Source of the DNA: JAEZAF01 sp964395665
Lineage (GTDB): Bacteria > Chloroflexota > Anaerolineae > Aggregatilineales > Phototrophicaceae
Length of the DNA stretch: 64,000 bases
Assembly: GCA_964395665.1 (NCBI GenBank)
Contig: CAYNDH010000002.1
Coordinates: 1 to 64,000 of the forward strand
Direction: 5' to 3'
Below the pieces are notes generated by a model. The model ran no database searches and was not told the DNA's origin. It saw nothing but the letters and a program-made list of their open reading frames with translations. The translations under genes and the position numbers were made by a program. Of the stretch, positions 1-8,932 are shown piece by piece. Each line of letters starts with the position of its first letter. Position 1 is the stretch's first letter.

Positions 1-87
1 ACACAAAACCGGCTTGCAGAGGCGCATTATGATCGAAACGTCAACAGAACCTAGCTGTAAATGGGTTATCGGCGTGGGCGTCAAAAT

Positions 88-107
88 GGGCCGGAAGAAT
101 CCGGCCC
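88..107 (-). terminator. Hairpin terminator of the small membrane protein gene
   Basis: An 8-bp perfect stem (GGGCCGGA/TCCGGCCC) with a 4-nt loop is followed on the minus strand by ATTTTG. It lies about 80 bases past the stop of the minus-strand gene at 190-474, so it probably ends that transcript. Confidence 0.5.
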
Positions 108-189
108 CTGCATCCCACGCACAACGCCTGAACAGGCCTGCATATCGTTGTATAAAATTCAGCGCAGTTTTCCGATATTCAGATCTGCA

Positions 190-474
190 TTAATCATCCA
201 TCCCCAGGACCTGAATATTGCTGTCGCTGCTTCCGACCGGGTTATAGCGCCCGATCAGCAGCCAGAACAGGAAGTTGAGAATCAGGGACAGCACCAGCGC
301 GGTATATCCCTCACGTTCGATCTCGCGATAGATGACGAAATTACGCAGCAGAATCCCGGCGGTGAACAGGAATAGCAGGAACACCCACCGCCGATATTTG
401 CGTTCCGAGCGCTGTACCATCAGCATCATCGCGCTGATAAACACGGTCAGCAGAATTAAATACTCCGTTTGCAT
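190..474 (-). CDS. Small three-helix membrane protein, function unknown
   Basis: A 94-residue protein with three hydrophobic segments, at about residues 6-20, 30-44 and 60-75. Short basic stretches (RSERKYRR near residue 23) lie between them, and the C-terminus is acidic and polar. The ATG is preceded by GAAGGGAC at a normal ribosome-binding distance, and a hairpin terminator follows the gene. Together these support a real gene despite its size. No enzymatic motif is visible and I do not recognise the family. It stands alone, divergent from the STAS gene at 676. A membrane location is inferred from hydrophobicity only. Confidence 0.6.
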   Translation of the reverse strand: MQTEYLILLTVFISAMMLMVQRSERKYRRWVFLLFLFTAGILLRNFVIYREIEREGYTALVLSLILNFLFWLLIGRYNPVGSSDSNIQVLGMDD

Positions 475-675
475 GATGTCCCTTCAGACCTTTGGCCGAG
501 TGCATTTACTCATTATACCGGGTTGAATCAATGTAACAGAAGCGGGCATCTGTACGTATAACATGATATGGTGGGCTTATGTTCACCTGTATAGATACTT
601 GCAGTGTCATTGTTCTGCTACAATACAAGAGACGAAATCCCCGTCACTTTCTCGCGCCGAAAAGGAGTCTTACGC

Positions 676-1011
676 ATGGCAGAGATCCTTGTTTCCAATC
701 ACGATCAGGTCACACTGGTTGAGGTCAATGGACGCATTAACAGCATGAACGCTTCCGATCTGGCGACTGCACTTTCTGAACAGATCGATCAGGGAAAAGT
801 CAATCTGGTGCTTGATCTTGAAGCGGTTGACTTTATGAGCAGCGCCGGACTGCGTGAGCTGGTGACGGCCCTGAAAAAGGTGAAACGCAGTAATGGCGAT
901 ATGCGGCTTTCGAACCCTGCGCCGCGTGTCCGTGAAGTGCTGGAAATGGCCGGGCTGGATACCATTTTCCTGATCTTTGACAGCCAGAATGATGCCGTAG
1001 CGAGCTTTTAA
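676..1011 (+). CDS. STAS-domain anti-sigma factor antagonist
   Basis: A 111-residue single-domain protein of the SpoIIAA/RsbV type. The family binds the HATPase-type anti-sigma kinase, which phosphorylates a conserved Ser, and so controls partner switching. The diagnostic segment is LDLEAVDFMSSAGLRELV, in which the SSAG serines align with the phosphorylated Ser. The start at 676 is chosen because AAAGGAG lies 8-9 bases upstream; an upstream in-frame ATG at 604 adds 24 residues that do not look like STAS sequence. It is followed by a RsbW-like kinase gene 63 bases downstream, its expected partner. No sigma factor gene is next to the pair, so the final target is not visible. Confidence 0.88.
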   Translation: MAEILVSNHDQVTLVEVNGRINSMNASDLATALSEQIDQGKVNLVLDLEAVDFMSSAGLRELVTALKKVKRSNGDMRLSNPAPRVREVLEMAGLDTIFLIFDSQNDAVASF

Positions 1012-1074
1012 GGACGCCCTGACGTCCGGTTGTTCTCCTGTGAAGTCCGTGATATTCGGAGTGGAGCGATCACG

Positions 1075-1497
1075 ATGATCACTAACGAACCCCGCCTCTC
1101 GGTCCCTGCTGAACTTGCTGGTCTTGCGGTTGCGTGTGAGTTCGTCATTTTTCATGCGGAGAACGCCGGGCTGGATGATGAGGCCATCTATCACTGTCGG
1201 CTTTCGGTTGAGGAGATCTTCACCAATATCGTCGAGCATGGGTATGTAGGCGATGAACCCGGTGTGATTGACATCATCTGCTGTACAACTGACCGCGAAT
1301 TCATGATCAATATCATCGACGATGCCCCGCCGTTTGATCCGCTCAGCCTGCCAAACCCTGATCCCTCTGTCCCACTCTGGGAACGACAGGGGGGTGGATG
1401 GGGGATCTATTTTGTCAAGAAGTTTATGGATGAGGTTGAGTATCATTATCAGGCGGGGCGAAATTATCTGGTCATGAAGAAACGCCTGCCGGAGTAA
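1075..1497 (+). CDS. RsbW-like anti-sigma regulatory factor (HATPase, GHKL fold)
   Basis: A 140-residue Ser/Thr-kinase-type anti-sigma factor. The N box is in RLSVEEIFTNIVEHGY, where Glu and Asn normally coordinate Mg-ATP. The next ATP-binding motif is IIDDAPPFDP, followed by a Gly-rich lid (RQGGGWGIYFVKKFMD). The start at ATG 1075 has GGAG 8 bases upstream; a TTG at 1030 would add 15 residues and has no better site. It sits directly behind the STAS antagonist gene, the standard arrangement of a partner-switching module. In the family it binds a sigma factor or phosphorylates the STAS partner; the client here is unknown. Confidence 0.87.
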   Translation: MITNEPRLSVPAELAGLAVACEFVIFHAENAGLDDEAIYHCRLSVEEIFTNIVEHGYVGDEPGVIDIICCTTDREFMINIIDDAPPFDPLSLPNPDPSVPLWERQGGGWGIYFVKKFMDEVEYHYQAGRNYLVMKKRLPE

Positions 1498-1530
1498 AAC
1501 GCCTGCCGGAACTGCTCCAGCAGGCGTTTT
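1496..1530. terminator. Bidirectional hairpin terminator
   Basis: An 11-bp perfect inverted repeat, AAAACGCCTGC/GCAGGCGTTTT, with a 13-nt loop. It lies between the convergent anti-sigma gene (ending 1497) and serine hydrolase gene (ending 1552). A/T tracts on both sides let it work in both directions. Confidence 0.85.
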
Positions 1531-1551
1531 CATGCGATAACGCCGAGTTCC

Positions 1552-3198
1552 TTACTGCAATGACTGGCGCCATGACCAGATGTCATCGAGATTGACCTGT
1601 CCGGCGGGTGGCAGATAATTACCTTCACAGTCCCGGCCTGTGCGCGGGATGTCATTGCGCGGGGTGAGCAGGGTATTATCCGGGTTGAAGTAATTCCATG
1701 CGGCTCGTGAAATATCCTCAAGCAGCGGCCACAGTTCCTCATGATTCTGGAAGTTCGTTTCGGTGGCCTTCCACAGATGGACGGCAATCACATAGTTGCG
1801 CCCATTCGGAGAATAGACAATACCGGCGTCGCCCACCATATCACCCAGCCAGCCGTTCTTGTGTGAGATGCGTGTGCCGGATGGGATGCCCGCCTGTAAC
1901 AGCCGCTGGAGATCATTCGCACTCATCAGTTCCAGCATCTGACGGCATTCGCGCTGCGTAAATTCATCCGGGAAGGCGGTCATCAGCCCTGAGCTGTAGT
2001 TGGCACAGTCATAGATCTGGGCAAACAGGGTGCCCATGTCCTCTGCTGTGGTCTGATTATATGGGTCAGGGGCGGTGTTGAAGCTGTTATTCGGATCTGT
2101 TGACGGGATCGCGATGGAGCCGAGCTGCTGGCCTGCTGTGCCGTCGATAAAGGGCGCAGCAAGGAAGGTATTACGCGCTCCGGCGGCCTGCGCGGTCTCT
2201 GTCACACTGGTGAGGCCGGTAAATTCGCTGCCGGATACACCCCCGCCGATCAGTCGCAGCAGCAGATTGGATGATGAATTGCGGCTGCACAGCAGCGAAT
2301 TCGCCATGATATAGGCTTCATCCTGATCGGGTGGGAAATCCTTGAAGCGGTAGAAGTCGATCAGGATCGCCACTTTGTTGACGCTGGCGGCACTGAACGC
2401 GACATCGCCCAGCAGATTGATCTCCTCACCGGTTTGCAGGTCCATGATAAAGATCGATGCCACTGATGACTGCCCATCGTAGATAAACCCTCTGGAGTCC
2501 AGATAATCGACGATCATCTGCTGAAGGGTATTCAGATTGGGACGACTGGCCGCCGAGTCCCCAGTGGGTAAGTGGACCTCACGGTGTTCCGGATCGAATA
2601 ATGCTGCTTCGATCATCTTCGCCGCCGCCGGAACATCCAGCCTGGAGCCGCGTGTTCCTTCGTAGACGGTCAGTGTTGCCACGTCGTAGCCCGGTCGTCC
2701 GGGTGGACGATCATAGCGCAGGGCAAGATCCTCAAGATAGTTGACCAGAAGTCCCTGCTGATAGTCGGCGCTCAACGGGATATCCCCGGTGCCCTGTGAA
2801 AGCTGTTGACCGGTCAGATAGTTGAAGAAGCGCAGCCAGAAATTTGAAGCTGTTTCGCGTGCGCTCACAGCCTGAGCCAGCATGGTCTCATTATTCAGGC
2901 GGAAACCGATTGCACTGGGCTGGAGCTGCATCGGGCTGTTCTGATAGTAAAGCGTCAGCGGCTGGTCGTAGATCTGCTGCCATTTGATGATCGCGCTGTT
3001 CTGCGACTCGCCGCTGACATCGACGCCGCCGACGCGCATCCCGGCAGCCATCAGTTCGTCCTGCTGGCTGAAGGAAACCAGCTCGATCAGGAAAATCCCG
3101 GCGGCTGCGAATACCATGAATGTCGAAAGGATGGAGAGAATCGGTAAACGCCGTTTTCGGTTGCGGCTGGCGCCGCGAGTAGGAGCCAGAGTTGCCAT
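1552..3198 (-). CDS. Membrane-anchored class A beta-lactamase-fold serine hydrolase
   Basis: A 548-residue protein with a basic N-terminus and one membrane helix at about residues 20-44. A region resembling the VanW/YoaR peptidoglycan-binding module follows (GMRVGGVDVSG near 53), and a penicillin-recognition domain fills about residues 245-520. The SxxK motif is S272-V-N-K275. The second motif appears as S305-R-N307 instead of SDN, and the third as K447-N-G449 instead of KTG. The overall line-up resembles Chloroflexota/Actinobacteria 'serine hydrolase' proteins rather than resistance enzymes. It probably acts outside the cell on peptidoglycan or peptides. The Nudix gene ends 13 bases upstream, so the two may be co-transcribed. 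The Arg in motif 2 makes true beta-lactamase activity doubtful. Confidence 0.8.
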   Translation of the reverse strand: MATLAPTRGASRNRKRRLPILSILSTFMVFAAAGIFLIELVSFSQQDELMAAGMRVGGVDVSGESQNSAIIKWQQIYDQPLTLYYQNSPMQLQPSAIGFRLNNETMLAQAVSARETASNFWLRFFNYLTGQQLSQGTGDIPLSADYQQGLLVNYLEDLALRYDRPPGRPGYDVATLTVYEGTRGSRLDVPAAAKMIEAALFDPEHREVHLPTGDSAASRPNLNTLQQMIVDYLDSRGFIYDGQSSVASIFIMDLQTGEEINLLGDVAFSAASVNKVAILIDFYRFKDFPPDQDEAYIMANSLLCSRNSSSNLLLRLIGGGVSGSEFTGLTSVTETAQAAGARNTFLAAPFIDGTAGQQLGSIAIPSTDPNNSFNTAPDPYNQTTAEDMGTLFAQIYDCANYSSGLMTAFPDEFTQRECRQMLELMSANDLQRLLQAGIPSGTRISHKNGWLGDMVGDAGIVYSPNGRNYVIAVHLWKATETNFQNHEELWPLLEDISRAAWNYFNPDNTLLTPRNDIPRTGRDCEGNYLPPAGQVNLDDIWSWRQSLQ

Positions 3199-3211
3199 AG
3201 TTAAAATCCGG

Positions 3212-3754
3212 TTACATTAACTTCAATTGGAGTGCTTTTTGAATCGCTGATGCCTGAAATCTCACAAGCGGGGGAAGCTGCTGAGGCGAAAACCAGCCGA
3301 AATCCAGTAGTTCATTGCTCACAGACTCGACAGGTTCCTCAATCGTACACAGATAGGCGAAATCGAGATGTCCGGGCGTTACAAGTTCGGATAACAGGAA
3401 TTGTTCAATTGCCGCCGTGACTTTGACCTCTTCCTTGAGTTCACGCAGGATGGCCGTCTCCGGATGCTCACGTGCATCCACCCACCCACCGGGCAGCCCC
3501 CACGGGTACATCGGGTGAAAGATGTGTTCGACCAGCAGGATTTCATCCCGCTCATTGAAAATTACTGCCGTCACGCCTAACGTCACTTTAGGGCGCAGAG
3601 AGCGATAACCCACATTTGCAATCGTGACAATCCATGGAAAGCGCTGAAGTGTTTTTGCAAAAGCGCGTGCATAACGTGGCAACCGCATCCCCTTTTGCGT
3701 ATGATAAGCGATAGGCCAATAGGTGAGTCTAAATCGTTGGGCGCGTGTCGTCAA
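3212..3754 (-). CDS. Nudix hydrolase
   Basis: A 180-residue protein with a Nudix domain at about residues 58-165. The Nudix box reads GGWVDAREHPETAILRELKE followed by EV, so it keeps the REx2EE metal-binding core but has Val where the motif usually ends in Gly. The family hydrolyses nucleoside diphosphates linked to another group, and the substrate cannot be told from sequence. The annotated start is a TTG at 3754 without a clear ribosome-binding site. An ATG at 3688 is a possible alternative, but its AAAAGGGG sits right against the codon. The stop is 13 bases before the serine hydrolase start, which suggests one transcript. Confidence 0.82.
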   Translation of the reverse strand: MTTRAQRFRLTYWPIAYHTQKGMRLPRYARAFAKTLQRFPWIVTIANVGYRSLRPKVTLGVTAVIFNERDEILLVEHIFHPMYPWGLPGGWVDAREHPETAILRELKEEVKVTAAIEQFLLSELVTPGHLDFAYLCTIEEPVESVSNELLDFGWFSPQQLPPLVRFQASAIQKALQLKLM

Positions 3755-4036
3755 CGGTTGCCGTCAGATCCGGTTGAGAACACCCGCTGCCGCCGAACGT
3801 ATCCGGCAATCAAAACGCTTCTCTAATGCCGATGAAACGGTAATAAAATCATATCAGGCACGGAGCGTGTTATACTGTAAGGCAAGGTATAAACGAGTTC
3901 CTTACGCAAGGTTAACCGTCAATCTCATGCCACCGGATGCATCGCATGATACATATCAGGCACGGGTTCCGTTAATCGCAGCGTACAGGAAAAATGCCCT
4001 GGCTACTTTGAGAAACTGTGTACAGGCCTGCCAGAC

Positions 4037-7000
4037 ATGGATTTCCTGACCTTCTTTGCACGTCCACCGGGTGATCTGCTCTACTTTTTCATCGTGATCG
4101 GGCTAAGCCTTATCGCGCTGGTCGTAAGCTGGCGACACCGTGTCACGCTTAATCTCAACGATTATGCGCCGGATGTGCGCCGCCTTAGCACGGCAATGCC
4201 AGGGATCGTCTCCATGTGGGGGCTGCTGCTGGGTGGGATGCTGATTGCACTGGTGCTGTCACTGGATGCCCGTCTGATTTTGCCACCGCTGGAACGTGCG
4301 GTCAGCCTGCTGGTGATTATTATCCTGATCTGGGCGCTGGTCACACCGGGTTCGGGACGGTGGGGCAATCTGCCCGCATCACTGCTGGCACTGGCGATGA
4401 TCACGGCCAATGTCACCTATATTTACACGGCGGTGCGCTGGTCATCTCTCGCGCCGACTCTGAGCTTTAACGCCAGCATGTTTGAACGAGCGTATATGGC
4501 GGCCTTCTTCTCGCTGACACTGATGGCGGCAGTTTTTGCGATGGCGTTTCTGCGATCGGTGGTGGATGCACCGCTGAAGGCGATCTGTTTTCTGGTGATC
4601 ACGGTAGGCAGCGGCCTGACCCTGTTTACCGCATTACCGGCTACCGCTGCGGCAGATTATCCGCCTGTGTTCCGGCTGAGCATGATTGCGGCGCTGATCC
4701 TCAATATTCTGATCGTCCAACGGGCTGGACGGCGGCAGATAACATCCGCACAGCCGGTTACGACGCGTGAAGTGGCTTACAGCTTCCCGGCGGCGCTCAA
4801 ACCTGCTACGCCTGTGCCGATGGCGGCGGCTGGTTCTGGCGGTCCGAAGGCTGGCAACGGAAATGGAAATGGAAACGGTCATGCGCGTGAGGATCTCGCT
4901 GCGCTGAACCTGTCACCCTCCACAGGGCAACCCAATATATCTTTATCTGAATCTTCTCAAGGACCTCATGGCGGTGCAATGCCTATAGAACGTGAATCCG
5001 TACAGCTTCTGCGTGTGCTTGGCCTGATTCTGGAAGATGCCGCGCCGAAGGCGATCCCGCTGCAAATTGTCAAAGTGACACTTGATGTGCTCCGTGCGGA
5101 AGTAGGCGCGGTGATTAAGGTCAGCGATGCCAATTATGCAGATGTGATGACGGTGTATGATCGCTCGATGCGGCGTACAAATGAAGGCGTTTCAGTCAAC
5201 TTTGACCTTCAGCCAACACTGGTAGAAGCGATTGATCGCCGCACCCTGTATGAACTGCGCCCTGCTGATCATACGGAAGAGCTAAGCGATATTTATGCGC
5301 GGCTCGGCATCAGTCAGGTTGGCCCGGTTTACTATCAGCCGATGCTGCATGATCAGGTGCTGATGGGTGTGCTGCTGATCGGGCTGCCGTACAGTCAGCG
5401 GACGTTAAGCCTTCAGGAACAGGAGATCCTCAAGGGGATCGCGCTGATCTGCGGAGGGCTGCTGTCGCTGAGTTTCAAGGCGGACGAATCGGTGCGGCTT
5501 GCCGAGGAACATGCTATTCAGGCCGTGGTGGAGCGTGCATCGAGCGGGCCGATGGCTGAGCGTGTGGTCGGTGGTCAGCACAGCGTCCTTCAGGAGAACC
5601 TCCAGGCTGCTCGTGATCAGATCATGGAGCTGAATCAGCAGGTCAATGATCTCAAAAGTCAGTTGGAACAGCAGCGCAGCCGGATTGCATCCGCACTCGG
5701 CGATACTGAGGACGGCCTGAGCTTCTCACAGCAGATTACCGCAATCAGCACGGATCAGGAAATGCTGCGGACGGAGCGTGACCGGCTGGTGAACCGGCTT
5801 CAGGAAGCCGAAGCCGCCCTGCTGAATGCCGTCGCCAGCGATGATAACGCAGCAATCAGCAGCATGATCGAAGCCCTTCAGCGCGATCGTGATGATCTCG
5901 TCGCCGAACGCGAACACCTTCAGGCGCAGTTAGATGATCTGCGTCACAGTGAAGGGACCCTGCTGCCCGAAGCGCTTCAGGAAGTTGTGGAGCGCATGAG
6001 CGATGAAAAGGCGCGCCTCCAGTATGAGCGTGACCAGCTTAGCACCCGTCTTGATGAATTGCAGGTTCAGTTAGGCCAGCTTGGGATCGATGCCAACGCG
6101 TCCAGCCTGTCGTATCTGATCGGTAAGCTGTATGAAGATCGCTCACTGCTGCGGACACGCAATGAAGCGCTGATTACCGAACGCAATATGCTGTTGAGCG
6201 AACGTCAGCAGCTTGAAGAGCGTATTACACAGGAAAAAGAACGTGAGAAGCTGATCCGTACCTTACAGGATCAGATCAAAAATCTCGCTGCTGATCGTGA
6301 TGCCGCGATTATCCAGCGCGACCAGCTTCGCACCGAAAATTATGAACTGGCAGCCAAGCTCGATGTCGCCCGTCAGCATCGCGCCCGTTTGGTCGCAAAA
6401 GAGGCCGAACTGCTGGATGAACTCAATGAACAGGGTGAGCAGCGGGCGAAACTGCACCTTCAGATCCAGCGCCTGTCGGATCATGTCAGCGAACTGATTA
6501 CCCAGCGGGACCAGTACGAGTCCGATCTGCGTTGGGCCACTAGTGAGCGCGCACGCCTGCAGGCGTATCTTGAAGGGGATGCATCGCTGGCACAGCAGGC
6601 CGCAGACGAGGGGACCAGCATCCTGCGCACTTCGGTGGCTGAACTGACCGATCAGCGCGGGATGCTGGAACGCGCCCTGAATGAAGCCCAGACGCAGATC
6701 ATGGAGCTGCGGCAGCAGCTTGACCATGCGAATCAGGTGGCGCAGTCGTCCGCCTACGCACAGTCATCTGTCCAGTCATCCGGCAGCTCTATGTCTGTTA
6801 CGCGGCCTGCCACAAACGGCTATTCCCCAGAGAATGGCGAGGTCGTGATGAGCCTGGTGCAGGAACTGCGCACGCCAATGACGTCGATTTCAGGTTATAT
6901 TGAACTGCTGCTTCAGGAATCGGCTGGCATTCTCGGTGAGATGCAGCGCCAGTTTTTGCAGCGTGTGGCGTCCAATGTCAATCGGCTGACGGTGATGCTG

Positions 7001-7582
7001 GAAGATCTGATCCGTATCACTGCGCTGGATACCGGGCAGTTTACGCTGTCTGCCGTGCCGGTGGATGTTGTCAGCGCGATTGAGGATGTGATCACCGACA
7101 CCTCTACGCAGTTCCGGGCCAAAGGGCTGACAGTCAATCTTGAACTGGATGCCAGTATGCCGGAATTGTACGCTGACCGCGACTCGTTTAATCAGATCAT
7201 CGGCCAGCTTCTGACGAATGCCTATCTTGTCTCGCCGCCAGATACCGCGATCACGGTGCGCGCTATGCAGGATCATATTCGGCTTCCGTCTTCAGGCGGG
7301 GATCTGGTCAACTGTCTGGTGGTTTCCATCGCTGACCGAGGCGGGGGGATTCTGCCACAGGATGAAGAGCGGGTTTTCGCCCGCAAGTATAAGGCGTCCA
7401 ACCCATTGATTCAGGGGCTGGGTGATACAGGTGTCGGGATGGCGGTTGCCAGGGCGCTGGTTGAGGCGCATGGCGGCCTCATGTGGCTGGAGACGTATGC
7501 CAATCGCGGCACGATCTTCCACTTCGCCCTGCCATTTAATGGGGTGAATTTGTCGAGCGGGTCAAGCAAGGTGGCTCACTGA
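4037..7582 (+). CDS. Membrane GAF/coiled-coil histidine-kinase-like protein lacking the phosphoacceptor His
   Basis: An 1181-residue protein. Residues 1-230 hold about seven hydrophobic segments, and a Gly/Asn-rich linker follows near 270. A GAF domain lies at about 325-490 and a very long coiled coil at about 515-900, rich in Glu, Arg, Gln and Leu. HisKA-like helices (about 935-1000) and a HATPase_c domain (about 1045-1170) complete it. The H-box reads SLVQELRTPMTSISGY, so the position of the phosphorylated His is Gln942 (codon CAG at 6860). The ATP-binding part looks intact, with an LLTNA N box, ADRGGGI and GDTGVGMAVA motifs. No response regulator is adjacent. It may be a pseudokinase sensor or scaffold. 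The next gene starts 3 bases after its stop. Confidence 0.85.
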   Translation: MDFLTFFARPPGDLLYFFIVIGLSLIALVVSWRHRVTLNLNDYAPDVRRLSTAMPGIVSMWGLLLGGMLIALVLSLDARLILPPLERAVSLLVIIILIWALVTPGSGRWGNLPASLLALAMITANVTYIYTAVRWSSLAPTLSFNASMFERAYMAAFFSLTLMAAVFAMAFLRSVVDAPLKAICFLVITVGSGLTLFTALPATAAADYPPVFRLSMIAALILNILIVQRAGRRQITSAQPVTTREVAYSFPAALKPATPVPMAAAGSGGPKAGNGNGNGNGHAREDLAALNLSPSTGQPNISLSESSQGPHGGAMPIERESVQLLRVLGLILEDAAPKAIPLQIVKVTLDVLRAEVGAVIKVSDANYADVMTVYDRSMRRTNEGVSVNFDLQPTLVEAIDRRTLYELRPADHTEELSDIYARLGISQVGPVYYQPMLHDQVLMGVLLIGLPYSQRTLSLQEQEILKGIALICGGLLSLSFKADESVRLAEEHAIQAVVERASSGPMAERVVGGQHSVLQENLQAARDQIMELNQQVNDLKSQLEQQRSRIASALGDTEDGLSFSQQITAISTDQEMLRTERDRLVNRLQEAEAALLNAVASDDNAAISSMIEALQRDRDDLVAEREHLQAQLDDLRHSEGTLLPEALQEVVERMSDEKARLQYERDQLSTRLDELQVQLGQLGIDANASSLSYLIGKLYEDRSLLRTRNEALITERNMLLSERQQLEERITQEKEREKLIRTLQDQIKNLAADRDAAIIQRDQLRTENYELAAKLDVARQHRARLVAKEAELLDELNEQGEQRAKLHLQIQRLSDHVSELITQRDQYESDLRWATSERARLQAYLEGDASLAQQAADEGTSILRTSVAELTDQRGMLERALNEAQTQIMELRQQLDHANQVAQSSAYAQSSVQSSGSSMSVTRPATNGYSPENGEVVMSLVQELRTPMTSISGYIELLLQESAGILGEMQRQFLQRVASNVNRLTVMLEDLIRITALDTGQFTLSAVPVDVVSAIEDVITDTSTQFRAKGLTVNLELDASMPELYADRDSFNQIIGQLLTNAYLVSPPDTAITVRAMQDHIRLPSSGGDLVNCLVVSIADRGGGILPQDEERVFARKYKASNPLIQGLGDTGVGMAVARALVEAHGGLMWLETYANRGTIFHFALPFNGVNLSSGSSKVAH

Positions 7583-7585
7583 TTT

Positions 7586-8824
7586 ATGTCCCAGCGTGAT
7601 CCGCAGCGAGACTTTGGCGGAGAATTTGTCGTCGCACTTGTTGCATTGGCCGTACTGGTCTTTGCAGCGGTCTTCGGCATTCTGCTGACATTATGGGCGC
7701 GTGGCAATAGTGATGAGATGGGGGCCAGCCCGACGACGGCGGTCGTTGTACTGCATGAGACGATTTCGGTCACGTTTGATCAGCCGGATCAGACACAGCC
7801 CGACACGCTGACGCCTGACAAGCCTGGTACTGATGCGGCTGATGCTGTTGATCCTACCGATACCGAAAGCGCAGTCCACACGCCCCGTGTAGTTACATCA
7901 CCGCCGTCGGATGAAACGGACCCACCGGCGCCGTCCGAAACGACTGTGCCAACGCGCCGCCGGACGGCGACACCCACAGATGCCCCGACGCATACTGATA
8001 CGGCCACCGATACACTGACGCCGACGGAGACATCCAGCCGGACGCCGAAGCCGACCTCGACGAACACGCCGACGGATACGCCGACGGATACGCCGACGGA
8101 GATATTTACAGAAACTGAAACGCCTTCCATCACACCGTCTGACACTGCCGCTCCGACAGAAACGACCGTGCCGACGGAAACCGCTTCAGCGACAGACACC
8201 GGACGTCCGCCGCTGCGTGATACGGCGGCACCCACTGCTGATGCGACGATCCCCGCGCTGCCTACGCTTGAAACCGTCAGGCCGTGTACAAAGCCGGATG
8301 GATGGGTGCTTTATACCGCACGATTTGGCGAGACCTTTGACCTGCTTAGCACGGCAGTGGATACGCCGGTCGAGAGGCTGCTGACGGCCAACTGCCGCCC
8401 GGAAGGCCGGGATGATCTGCTGGCGGGGGATGGTGTTTATCTGCCGGAAATGCCGCGCAGCACCCGCCCGCCAGAGCGTGAAACCCTGATCGGGTGTGTG
8501 GCCCCGGATGCAGCTTTCTTCGATGACATCGAACCGAACAGCCTGCTTGAAGGTGAAGTGCGGCTGGAAGGCAGTGCGAATGCTGTCAATTTCTGGTATG
8601 CCAAGATCGAAATCCGCAGTGCCGATGCCAGCCAGTATCAGTTTGTGACACGAGTCCGTAGACCGGTCGAACATGACCTGCTGGCCGAAATCGATAGCGC
8701 CGACTTCGAGCCGGGGGACTACTGGCTGCGGTTGGTGGTGTATAATCTGCGCTCACAAATCCCACTGACGGGTGTCTGTGTGGCCCCTGTCACCATTCGC
8801 GCCCCGTCACCTGATAGCCGCTGA
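7586..8824 (+). CDS. Membrane protein with Thr/Pro-rich linker and LysM-like domain
   Basis: A 412-residue protein with one membrane helix at about residues 14-38. A low-complexity Thr/Pro/Asp-rich stalk (about 60-230) contains repeated TDTPTDTPT-type units. A compact region at about 239-290 (GWVLYTARFGETFDLLS... to GDGVYLPE) resembles a LysM module, where family members bind glycan, but the match is distant. The last 110 residues form a beta-rich domain I do not recognise. The gene follows the histidine-kinase-like gene by 3 bases and probably shares its transcript. It precedes an LCP envelope gene, suggesting a cell-surface role. The stalk should place the C-terminal domains outside the membrane. 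Confidence 0.65.
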   Translation: MSQRDPQRDFGGEFVVALVALAVLVFAAVFGILLTLWARGNSDEMGASPTTAVVVLHETISVTFDQPDQTQPDTLTPDKPGTDAADAVDPTDTESAVHTPRVVTSPPSDETDPPAPSETTVPTRRRTATPTDAPTHTDTATDTLTPTETSSRTPKPTSTNTPTDTPTDTPTEIFTETETPSITPSDTAAPTETTVPTETASATDTGRPPLRDTAAPTADATIPALPTLETVRPCTKPDGWVLYTARFGETFDLLSTAVDTPVERLLTANCRPEGRDDLLAGDGVYLPEMPRSTRPPERETLIGCVAPDAAFFDDIEPNSLLEGEVRLEGSANAVNFWYAKIEIRSADASQYQFVTRVRRPVEHDLLAEIDSADFEPGDYWLRLVVYNLRSQIPLTGVCVAPVTIRAPSPDSR

Positions 8825-8932
8825 TCTCCTGAAACAAACCACCGTTTACTCAACGTTATATGATGCAGCATCGACAGAAGAAGATGCTTTTTATACACTA
8901 GCCGCGTTTGCATCCATGCCGGGAATGTCCTG

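Noticed and set aside
670..1533. A 287-residue minus-strand open frame opposite the STAS and HATPase genes
   Set aside because: It is the antisense shadow of two well-supported genes and has no domain of its own.
3723..4049. A 108-residue plus-strand frame before the kinase-like gene
   Set aside because: Its composition is not protein-like, it overlaps the Nudix start, and it has no ribosome-binding site.
7789..8235. A Val/Ser/Gly-repeat protein on the minus strand
   Set aside because: It is the reverse translation of the Thr/Pro stalk repeat; the same artefact occurs at 43682-44209.
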